DNA of 64,000 nt, taken from a virus. The notes below the pieces were generated by a model. It searched no databases and was not told the DNA's origin. It saw only the letters and a program-made list of their open reading frames with translations. The translations under genes were made by a program, and so were the position numbers. The stretch lies in IMG/VR virus record IMGVR_UViG_3300027973_000044, positions 1 through 64,000 of that record. One strand, 5' to 3'. This document shows, piece after piece, positions 57,641 through 64,000 of the stretch. How positions within the stretch are numbered: the stretch's first letter is position 1; each line of letters opens with the position of its first letter.

Positions 57641-58726
57641 ATGGCCATTATACCGGTATCCGCTTTGAAGGATGCATTTGCAGATGGAGACACACCTGAC
57701 TCAAATGATTTTATCAATTTAATTGACACCACATGTGCTCTGCCTTCTGCAACCAACAGTAACATTGGATCCACTTACACAACAAACTTGACTCTCGTGC
57801 AAGGCATGACCGGGATCCCTGTGGTAATAAACGGTAGCACCTACTATCTTCCTGTGTTCACCACTTATGTGGCTCCAGATCAAGCAGCTTATACAGCCAC
57901 TGTGAGGCAGACCTATTCAAATGCAGTCTTGGCAGAAACTGTGGGTGCAAGATGTGCCACATTCATACAGAGCGTTTGCGGATATGCGCCAGGTGATGTT
58001 GTCACAGCAGCCTGCATATGTTCAGATGATAAAAATGCTCCCATCTTCCCCAACAATACATTTGGTCAATACCCCACATCATTGCAACAATTTTCTGGAC
58101 CATTTTTTGCTGGTGGCATTGGTGGTTATCCCTTCCCAGGCATTGTGGGTCTGTTTGCATGGATGAGCCATGTGACCACACCAGGTGCATTGTTTATCTA
58201 TGTGCATCCCCACATTGGCATTACTCAGAGTGGACAAGTGGGATTCATGAAGCGCAGAGGGCAGCAGGGCAATCTGTCTCAAACTTGTGGTGCAGTTAAT
58301 GCAGCACAAGCCAGAATTGTTGGTACACTTAGTGCGACTCCTCCAACTTTTCCAAGTGCAGAATTCACCATCAATGATTTCCAACAATTCACCTTGGTGA
58401 ATGCACTGTATTCTAACCGAACCACCCGCAATGCATTGACAGCAGCTGCTCCGTTGCAGGGTGGCACATATGGCCAGAGAATGAAGATAGCCACTGATGC
58501 CATTCTGGTTGCAGCATTGAGTGCAGTGGAAACAATTTTACCCATATCTTATGGTGCTTTCTTTCAAGGTGAAAACACAGTGGATGTGTTTGTGCATGCA
58601 GGCACATTCATCAATGTGGACGATGGGTACAGTGCTTACATAGACACCATTGCATTCAAGAAATACAATCCAGTCACACAGACATTCACCACCCTCACCA
58701 GCGCTTTCACAGCAGCTTTTGCCTAG
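57641..58726 (+). CDS. LCIB-type beta-carbonic anhydrase-like protein
   Basis: A 361-residue protein that fits the LCIB family (limiting-CO2-inducible protein B/C), a group of beta-carbonic anhydrases known from algae and bacteria. In order: ICSDDKN (Cys127, Asp129), then GGIGGYPFPGIVGLFAWMSH, then IYVHPHIGITQSGQVG (His191) and, after a basic stretch, SQTCGA (Cys216). The family motifs are C-x-D-[DE], G..G.P..G..G..A..SHV, PHI.I...G..G...R.G and CGA; zinc is held by Cys-His-Cys. An Arg expected after the CxD motif is not obvious (CSDDKNAP), so activity is uncertain. It is a late, leaderless, single-gene unit after the capsid gene. It would interconvert CO2 and bicarbonate, or serve as a virion protein with this fold. 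Confidence 0.65.
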   Translation: MAIIPVSALKDAFADGDTPDSNDFINLIDTTCALPSATNSNIGSTYTTNLTLVQGMTGIPVVINGSTYYLPVFTTYVAPDQAAYTATVRQTYSNAVLAETVGARCATFIQSVCGYAPGDVVTAACICSDDKNAPIFPNNTFGQYPTSLQQFSGPFFAGGIGGYPFPGIVGLFAWMSHVTTPGALFIYVHPHIGITQSGQVGFMKRRGQQGNLSQTCGAVNAAQARIVGTLSATPPTFPSAEFTINDFQQFTLVNALYSNRTTRNALTAAAPLQGGTYGQRMKIATDAILVAALSAVETILPISYGAFFQGENTVDVFVHAGTFINVDDGYSAYIDTIAFKKYNPVTQTFTTLTSAFTAAFA

Positions 58727-58785
58727 TCCGCATAATCTAGATCCCCAGCAGTAGCAGATTGTATGTATTGAGCTAAATTATTGTA

Positions 58786-59394
58786 TTGAAATTTAAAGAT
58801 ATATTTGTATTTGAAAAGCGGTTGGCAGAGTTCGCCGGTGCACCATTTGCTGTTTCCACATGTTGTTGTACACATGCACTAGAACTATGCTTCCGTATTC
58901 TAAAACCCAATTATGTAGAGTTTTCATGTCATACCTACATGGGAATCATCATGATGCTCAAAAATTTACATGTTCCCTTTCGAATGATTAACGATCAATG
59001 GCAGGGTGAATATAATTTTCGCAATAGCCCCATATGGGACTGTGCCAGGAAGTTTGTACCTAACATGTATGTGTCAGGATCTTACAAATGCGTTAGTTTT
59101 GGTGAAAACAAACCTCTTGATCTTGGCCGTGGGGGTGCAATTCTCCTGGATAATGAACAACACTACAAGCTTCTAACCATGTTAAAATTTGATGGCAAAG
59201 ATGTACAATATGAGCCATGGATAGATCAACAATATTTTGATGTGGGGTATCACTACAAGATGAATAACCGCGAATGCATTGTTGGTTTAGACAAACTTAA
59301 TGAATTCATAACCAAAGGTGACTTCTCTTATTCCCATACACCATATAGAGACTGTCGCAGAATGATAGTCAAAGGCATGCCACTGTTTACATGA
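58786..59394 (+). CDS. Short DegT/DnrJ/EryC1-like aminotransferase
   Basis: A 202-residue protein against about 370 for the family. FEKRLAEFAGAPFAVSTCCC matches the N-terminal 'fE..fA.y.G..~av.~~sgT', WDCARKF (84-90) matches the PLP-binding Asp motif, and SFGENKPLDLGRGGAIL has Lys109 in the place of the Schiff-base Lys. The C-terminal small domain is reduced to about 60 residues. Known enzymes make amino sugars from keto nucleotide sugars. The start is TTG 58786, the only reasonable codon before the family's first helix. It overlaps the next gene by ATGA. It may be a minimal active enzyme or a degraded one. Confidence 0.65.
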   Translation: MKFKDIFVFEKRLAEFAGAPFAVSTCCCTHALELCFRILKPNYVEFSCHTYMGIIMMLKNLHVPFRMINDQWQGEYNFRNSPIWDCARKFVPNMYVSGSYKCVSFGENKPLDLGRGGAILLDNEQHYKLLTMLKFDGKDVQYEPWIDQQYFDVGYHYKMNNRECIVGLDKLNEFITKGDFSYSHTPYRDCRRMIVKGMPLFT

Positions 59395-60260
59395 AGATAG
59401 ATTACGTATTTTCGTTTGCTAATCATTTTTATAAAGAGCTCTACAAGCAGCATTTTGATTGCGCTCTTATTAATCCGCGCAATGTTCATGAGCTACAGTC
59501 TGTGGATACAGCAAAGAATATTATATTTTTATTTGGAGACCCATACACTCTCAACTATATCAATAGGAGCAATCTTTCTGGCAAGAATATAATGTTTTTA
59601 AGACGGCATGAGTTCTATGAAAATAATTTTGCATTGCTTCAAAAAAACCGTGTTAAGATTCAGCATTTTTTTACTTTAAATTCTTTCTTTCAAAACAAAT
59701 TAAGAGACTCATACGGTATTGAGTCCACCATAGAGAAAAATTATCTGGATGAACAGCTATGGACATACAAAGGAAGAGGCCATGGCAAAGAGATTGCTTG
59801 GGTGGGTGAATTTCAGCAACGCAAATCACCAGATTATTTGAGTGAATTATTGTCTTGTTTGCCGGATTATAACATCCATTGTGCCATTTCACCAGGTCCC
59901 TCGAAACAACTGTATGTAGATTTTCTACAAAACCATAATCATAGCAATTTATTCCTGCATGATGATATTAATACTCAAGAGAAAATGAACAAATGGTTGG
60001 ATGATAAAAACTATTTGGTAACCACATCCATATCAGAGGGCTTGCCTAATAATGTCCTGGAGGCTCTGGCCAAAGGTATTAAGCCCGTAGTAAGAGATTA
60101 CCCTGGCAATATATTTCATAAATTTGCATATGAAAATATTTCTCAATTGAAATTGCACTTATCCGGTGAATACAATTCACTAGAATATCGGCACATGATT
60201 GAAGAGCATTATGGATTAAAGCATTTTCTAGACTTTAGAGACAAGGTTATTGAGCTCTAA
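59391..60260 (+). CDS. Glycosyltransferase (GT-B, GT4-like)
   Basis: A 289-residue protein. The C-terminal half has the GT4 pattern: IAWVGEFQQRKSPDYLSELL (start of the nucleotide-sugar domain), NYLVTTSISEGLPNNVLEAL with the E-x7-E motif, and GIKPVVRDYPG. The N-terminal acceptor domain is short and diverged. It is coupled to the aminotransferase, so both may build or attach one unusual amino sugar. Its 3' end overlaps the convergent radical SAM gene by 14 bp. Confidence 0.7.
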   Translation: MKIDYVFSFANHFYKELYKQHFDCALINPRNVHELQSVDTAKNIIFLFGDPYTLNYINRSNLSGKNIMFLRRHEFYENNFALLQKNRVKIQHFFTLNSFFQNKLRDSYGIESTIEKNYLDEQLWTYKGRGHGKEIAWVGEFQQRKSPDYLSELLSCLPDYNIHCAISPGPSKQLYVDFLQNHNHSNLFLHDDINTQEKMNKWLDDKNYLVTTSISEGLPNNVLEALAKGIKPVVRDYPGNIFHKFAYENISQLKLHLSGEYNSLEYRHMIEEHYGLKHFLDFRDKVIEL

Positions 60261-61209
60261 CAAAGGACTTTTGTATCTTCATGTCAAAGAGGTGCGGGCA
60301 TGCAGTCTTGGGGCATACAATTGGTGAATCAAATAGTTTGATTCTTAGGTTTGGATTCTCTTGAAGATTGCCAAAATATCTCTGTCGGCAACAAGCGCCC
60401 CAGATGGAACCATCTTCTTTGATGTTAAGAGCATTTTTGCCTGCGTTACAGAAAATGCCTCTGAAGTTGTGAAAGTTATTTGCTAATATCTCCTGGCCGT
60501 CAAATGGGGTCTTTCTGCCATCAAAATATTCAACCTCTATTCTATCATTTTCAAAATTATATTTTCTATTGGATGGATTGTGCTTGATGAAATCTATTTG
60601 CTCTTGATTGTAAAGTGGAGTAAAGTGTCTTTTGTAATCATTAACATCAAGAACTCCTTTGTTATTGACAGTGATACCGTCTATTTTGAAGAACTCTTTT
60701 GATGCCTCTATTGCTACGTCCCAATGTTCAGGGTCCATCAACACATGCAATTCAATATGCTTTTTCTTTTTTAAAAATATTTCAAAGATGCTTTTGAAGT
60801 GATCTATGTTTGCATACCTTGGGTGAAAGCTTGGATACAGAATATCAATCAAATCTACAGCTTTAGACCAGAATTCTAAATTATTACCCAGATTTGTATT
60901 CATTGCCACCAGAAAGTTAATGGATCTCAGGTATGACATCACTTCTTCAACTCCTTTATAGAAACTGGGCTCACCTCCAGTGAGGGTTATCTTTCTTTGA
61001 GGCTTGGATTGTATGCAGGGGTTATCTTTATATAAGTTATCAAAGAAATTTATATATATTTCAGAAGAAATATGCGGAAACATACCTTTGTGAAGAACAG
61101 GGGGGCAGTAATTGCATCGTTGATTGCATAGATTATTAATTACAAAATTAATTGCAAAGATGTCATTGGTGATGCCTTTGATGATGGGTTGGTTAATATG
61201 GTTTTGCAT
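60247..61209 (-). CDS. Radical SAM protein with C-terminal Cys-rich (SPASM-like) domain, no. 1
   Basis: A 320-residue protein. The [4Fe-4S]-SAM motif is CNQRCNYC (Cys28, Cys32, Cys35), and TLTGGEPSF follows as the SAM amino-group motif. The C-terminal region has CNAGKNALNIKEDGSIWGAC and a second Cys, then CPKTACPH, typical of auxiliary-cluster (SPASM/twitch) domains. I prefer ATG 61209 to GTG 61215. It overlaps the upstream radical SAM gene by 17 bp and is co-transcribed with it. Substrate unknown; such enzymes modify peptides, sugars or proteins. Confidence 0.75.
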   Translation of the reverse strand: MQNHINQPIIKGITNDIFAINFVINNLCNQRCNYCPPVLHKGMFPHISSEIYINFFDNLYKDNPCIQSKPQRKITLTGGEPSFYKGVEEVMSYLRSINFLVAMNTNLGNNLEFWSKAVDLIDILYPSFHPRYANIDHFKSIFEIFLKKKKHIELHVLMDPEHWDVAIEASKEFFKIDGITVNNKGVLDVNDYKRHFTPLYNQEQIDFIKHNPSNRKYNFENDRIEVEYFDGRKTPFDGQEILANNFHNFRGIFCNAGKNALNIKEDGSIWGACCRQRYFGNLQENPNLRIKLFDSPIVCPKTACPHLFDMKIQKSFVRAQ

Positions 61210-61999
61210 GTTCACACTTCCAGCACAATGTATTGGATTTATTGTTACTCAATGAATTTACGATATGTTTATAAGTTTCAGAATTAACAACTTCTTCGTA
61301 GGAGCTTTCTATTAGATTGCCTATCTTATGCTCCAAACTCCAGTCCATGCAACAAAGATACACATCTCCATTTGGTAATAAAACGTGTTGTTTGATTTTG
61401 TTTGTAGAGCATCTTATGGCCATATTTGCGGTGTTATCTATTTTTTTAAAGCTATCAACATTACCAGCTCTACTATTCCATCTGAAGTAATCAGGGGTTA
61501 GAAAGGAGATTTTTGCTCGGGTTTTTACTAGTAAGGGTTGTATTGAAGGGTGTGGCTCTTTTCCAAAGAAAACTATTGCATCGCTATTCTCTAGGATTTG
61601 CAGACATTTTTCAACATTATGAATATAATTATCATCAATTACTAAGTTCATTGAATTATCATTAACCGGCAAATGCAAGATAATGTTATCATACTCTCGA
61701 TTCAGAATTGTATTAATATTATCCTGGGACGCTTTATAGAGGGTTGTAGATATTCTTGTGTAATGCCCTCTGCTTCTGCAGAGGGCCACCATCTTGAAAC
61801 AATCTTTATGAAAGAAAGGTTCAGAGAACCCTGTAAAATGTATTCTTGTAGAGATTGGCAGTTTGGTTAAAACGTGACTAAAATTTTCTAAAGATAGCTT
61901 CTTTATATGAGAATTGTATTTAAATAAAAAAGAATCTTGTGGGCAATAAGAGCATTTTATGCTGCACCCCGCTATAGTGGTTATCTCTAATGCATCCAT
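61193..61999 (-). CDS. Radical SAM protein with SPASM-like domain, no. 2
   Basis: A 268-residue protein. CSIKCSYC (Cys12, Cys16, Cys19), then HFTGFSEPF in place of the GGEP motif, and near the C-terminus VLLPNGDVYLCCMDWSLEHK with IGNL and a final CWKCEH, a SPASM-type pattern. ATG 61999 is used; the longer frame from 62038 runs into the divergent gene. Start codons of this and the divergent sulfotransferase are only 14 bp apart. Probably works together with no. 1. Confidence 0.75.
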   Translation of the reverse strand: MDALEITTIAGCSIKCSYCPQDSFLFKYNSHIKKLSLENFSHVLTKLPISTRIHFTGFSEPFFHKDCFKMVALCRSRGHYTRISTTLYKASQDNINTILNREYDNIILHLPVNDNSMNLVIDDNYIHNVEKCLQILENSDAIVFFGKEPHPSIQPLLVKTRAKISFLTPDYFRWNSRAGNVDSFKKIDNTANMAIRCSTNKIKQHVLLPNGDVYLCCMDWSLEHKIGNLIESSYEEVVNSETYKHIVNSLSNNKSNTLCWKCEHAKPY

Positions 62000-62013
62000 A
62001 TATAATATGATAT
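62000..62013. promoter_or_regulatory. Overlapping divergent promoter cores
   Basis: The 14 bp between two divergent ATGs contain TATAAT on + (62001-62006, 7 nt before ATG 62014) and, on minus, TATCAT (62012-62007), 7 nt before ATG 61999. Both mRNAs would be leaderless. The -35 matches are weak. Confidence 0.4.
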
Positions 62014-62709
62014 ATGCCCAATATTGTTTTACTAGCAATTAGTTACCGATCTGGTTCTAATTGTCTTAGATCAATATTGGACCAGAATAACGACATATCT
62101 GCTAAAGGTGAAATATTTAGGCCTTATTTTAAGTTGAACAATGTTAATCGTGACAGTCTTCTGGGTGAGATTGACACACGTCTGAATAGATTTAGACACA
62201 GGGAAGACAAAAATAAAGTTTTCTTATATACCAGTGTTGTTGATGAGATATTGAAGCTAGAAGAATATGACTTGATCCGCAGCATTTTACCTGACAAATC
62301 AATCTTTCTATATCGGGAAGATCTCTTGGAACAGTACTGTTCAGTCAAGGTGGGGAGTGTGACAGGTGTATACCAGGACACAGAGCAATCCAAACAAGAA
62401 AAACAAAAAATAAGAATAGAGTTTAATCTTAATGAATATTTGAATTTTGTTGCCAGAATGAATCGTCATAGAGACTTCTTTGTTGCCTTTTATAAGAAAT
62501 ATAAGATAAACTATATTACTGTAGAATACAAGAGCATATTGAAGCGAATAGAGGAAATATTTAAATTTTTAGGTTTAGACTATAAAGGCGAATTACCGAC
62601 TACTATTAAATCTGAAAGTCGATCATTGCACGAAATTATAATTAATTTTAAAGATGTTCCTACTAATATGAATCATAAGCTAGTAGTTGATGACATTATT
62701 CCTGCTTAA
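62014..62709 (+). CDS. Sulfotransferase family protein
   Basis: A 231-residue protein of the Stf0/LPS-sulfotransferase kind. YRSGSNCLRSIL (11-22) is the 5'-phosphosulfate loop for PAPS, and LYREDLLEQYCSVK (about 99-112, Arg101 and Ser110) is the 3'-phosphate motif. The C-terminal part (VEYKSILKRIEEIFKFLGLD) fits the family. It would transfer sulfate from PAPS to a hydroxyl of a glycan, lipid or protein. It sits between convergent and divergent radical SAM genes and shares the accessory island with a glycosyltransferase. The 3' end overlaps the next minus-strand gene by 30 bp. Confidence 0.72.
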   Translation: MPNIVLLAISYRSGSNCLRSILDQNNDISAKGEIFRPYFKLNNVNRDSLLGEIDTRLNRFRHREDKNKVFLYTSVVDEILKLEEYDLIRSILPDKSIFLYREDLLEQYCSVKVGSVTGVYQDTEQSKQEKQKIRIEFNLNEYLNFVARMNRHRDFFVAFYKKYKINYITVEYKSILKRIEEIFKFLGLDYKGELPTTIKSESRSLHEIIINFKDVPTNMNHKLVVDDIIPA

Positions 62710-63573
62710 TGTTCTTCTGTCAATGGGGCAAACCTTGCAGATATCGTTTTGCTTTCTGTTTGCTAGAATTTTAGCAAAAAAATCTTTTGATTTTTCTGAA
62801 TTGAATATCTCACTAATAGTTTGTTTGTTTGCGTTGCCTATTATTACTTGTCCTTGGTAATCATGGCAACATGGATTACATTCACCATTCCAATTTATAA
62901 CAAATGAACCAGAAAAAATTGAGCAACTATTGGGTATTTCTTCGGTAACTTTTTGTTGTGTTTGTTTATTAATTTGTTCTGTTTCAGTATATTCTGCCAT
63001 ATTAAAATTAGGCAGCTTGTAATATATGTTATCGTATAACCCTGAGAATTTATTTTTAATATTGATCAGATCTTGTGTATTGTAAGAAAATAAAACTGTT
63101 TGTATCTTTATTTTGGGTCGAGAAGGCATGTCACCATATTTGTCGAAATAGTATTTCATTCCTTCGTGTATCTTGTCTAGATCTACACCCTTTCTGTATG
63201 TTGCATTTAATTCTTTGGTTGACCCATCAATACTAACAACACACTCATTCAGCTTGCTCTTGGCTAGTAAGTCTATATCTTCTTGTTTGTAGAAGACTAA
63301 CCCGTTTGTGGATGTCCTGTGGTACACATTCTCTGGGATCATTTGATAGAGCTGGGACCACCTGGGGTGCAGAAAAGGCTCTCCATAATTGAAAGAGACT
63401 ATTTGCACCTTGTGATTCAATTCTCTTACCTCATTCATTATTTTTTGAAATAATTCATTGGAAATGAACCCTTTTTTTCTATCCAAAGAATCAGAGCCTG
63501 TAGGACATAGGGGGCATTTGGCATTACACGTGTTGGTAAGCTCTATCATTATGGAGCTAAGATGTCTATTCAT
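62680..63573 (-). CDS. Radical SAM protein with SPASM-like domain, no. 3
   Basis: A 297-residue protein. IELTNTCNAKCPLCPTG carries Cys16, Cys20 and Cys23; FNYGEPFLHP replaces GGEP; CSIFSGSFVINWNGECNPCC and later CKVCPIDRR give the auxiliary-cluster Cys. The overall layout is close to SPASM-type peptide- or glycan-modifying enzymes. ATG 63573 is preferred to TTG 63588. It overlaps the upstream gene by 8 bp, so both are co-translated. Confidence 0.75.
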   Translation of the reverse strand: MNRHLSSIMIELTNTCNAKCPLCPTGSDSLDRKKGFISNELFQKIMNEVRELNHKVQIVSFNYGEPFLHPRWSQLYQMIPENVYHRTSTNGLVFYKQEDIDLLAKSKLNECVVSIDGSTKELNATYRKGVDLDKIHEGMKYYFDKYGDMPSRPKIKIQTVLFSYNTQDLINIKNKFSGLYDNIYYKLPNFNMAEYTETEQINKQTQQKVTEEIPNSCSIFSGSFVINWNGECNPCCHDYQGQVIIGNANKQTISEIFNSEKSKDFFAKILANRKQNDICKVCPIDRRTLSRNNVINY

Positions 63574-64000
63574 ATACGGGATGAACAAATTTATGTTCTT
63601 TTAATTTTAGTTTTGCTTCTTTTTCATCTATAAATTCATCATAAAAATAACGAGCCCTTCCTTTCATATAAATTATAGAATAAAATTCAGCATGATCATA
63701 TAGCTCTATGTTGAGATCTTGGCAAGCTATGCCCATGAGCAATTCCGTTGACAGCATATATTCACCAGGTAGCCCTCTCGCTAGAAAACTGCTTATTCTA
63801 CTTGTTAGAAATTTATCGTCTTCAAAGTACTTTGCCGTTTTAAATGTCTGTATCACATTGGATCCAATTCCAAAGATTCCATTTTGTATGAATTTGGGTC
63901 GTATTAAATTTATGGGCACCTCACCATCGTAAATCCTTCTATCAAGAGTAGATTTGAATAGAGTTCCAAACACAGTATTCTTTAACTCATTATGTAGCTT
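63566..64000 (-). CDS. Unknown protein, C-terminal part (gene runs out of the window)
   Basis: The minus-strand frame is open to the window edge (from base 64000), giving at least 144 residues; a GTG at 63973 is probably internal. The sequence has a central LARGLPGEYMLSTELLMGIA and a charged C-terminus (DEKEAKLKLKEHKF). The motif recalls glycan-biosynthesis proteins of the WavE kind, but this is only a faint impression. It is translated just before radical SAM protein no. 3. Confidence 0.5.
   Translation of the reverse strand, partial: KLHNELKNTVFGTLFKSTLDRRIYDGEVPINLIRPKFIQNGIFGIGSNVIQTFKTAKYFEDDKFLTSRISSFLARGLPGEYMLSTELLMGIACQDLNIELYDHAEFYSIIYMKGRARYFYDEFIDEKEAKLKLKEHKFVHPVYE

Overview
The window is a 64 kb piece of a large tailed-phage genome of the T4-type myovirus class. 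It is AT-rich, densely packed and mostly on the + strand. The assignment rests on a nearly complete T4-like core: replication and recombination genes (UvsX end, gp41 helicase, a gp59-like loader, gp32, gp45 clamp, gp61 primase, gp44 clamp loader, dUTPase), a contractile-tail and baseplate set (gp18, gp19, gp48, gp53, gp27-like hub, gp25, gp6) and a head set (gp17, gp14, gp13, gp4-like, gp21, gp22, gp23). The host cannot be named. The sigma70-type promoters (TTGNNN / TATAAT) point to an ordinary bacterial RNA polymerase. I saw no tRNA, CRISPR array or insertion sequence. The portal (gp20) and DNA polymerase must lie outside the window.

Layout. 1-2145: end of uvsX, a cytidylyltransferase, QueC and a separate class II glutamine amidotransferase; the last two look like a split Gat/QueC pair for 7-deazaguanine DNA modification. 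2146-13385: replication genes mixed with small unknown genes and sugar-metabolism genes. 13382-15543 (minus strand): gp14 neck and probable internal-head or core proteins. 15578-28504: terminase, sheath, tube and baseplate hub. 28473-33390: putative small terminase, dUTPase, clamp loader, gp25 and gp6. 33394-52550: very large baseplate and fibre proteins built from PKD, beta-propeller, Cys-rich repeat, FG-GAP, LamG and RCC1 modules. 52561-57527: neck, head completion, protease, core, scaffold and major capsid protein. 57641-58726: a late gene whose product looks like an LCIB-type beta-carbonic anhydrase. 58786-64000: an accessory island with a short DegT-like aminotransferase, a glycosyltransferase, three radical SAM proteins, a sulfotransferase and a partial unknown gene.

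Expression. Two promoter classes are visible. Several early or middle genes have TTGNNN-16/17-TATAAT-like promoters whose -10 box ends about 6 nt before the start codon. Late genes on both strands have a T4-type late box (TATAAATA or one-base variants) ending 4-12 nt, mostly 4-8 nt, before the start codon. In both classes the start codon falls at or near the expected transcription start, so leaderless mRNAs are predicted. Several operon-internal genes, and the major capsid gene with its structured 95-nt leader, carry Shine-Dalgarno sequences instead. Two late boxes lie inside genes directly before in-frame ATGs and predict nested proteins (starts at 15177 on minus and 54937 on plus).

Most notable points: the LCIB-like carbonic anhydrase, the split Gat/QueC pair with altered metal and substrate residues, the leaderless promoter grammar with nested late genes, the adhesin-like tail modules including an RCC1 propeller inserted into a fibre domain, and the radical SAM/sulfotransferase/glycosyltransferase island.
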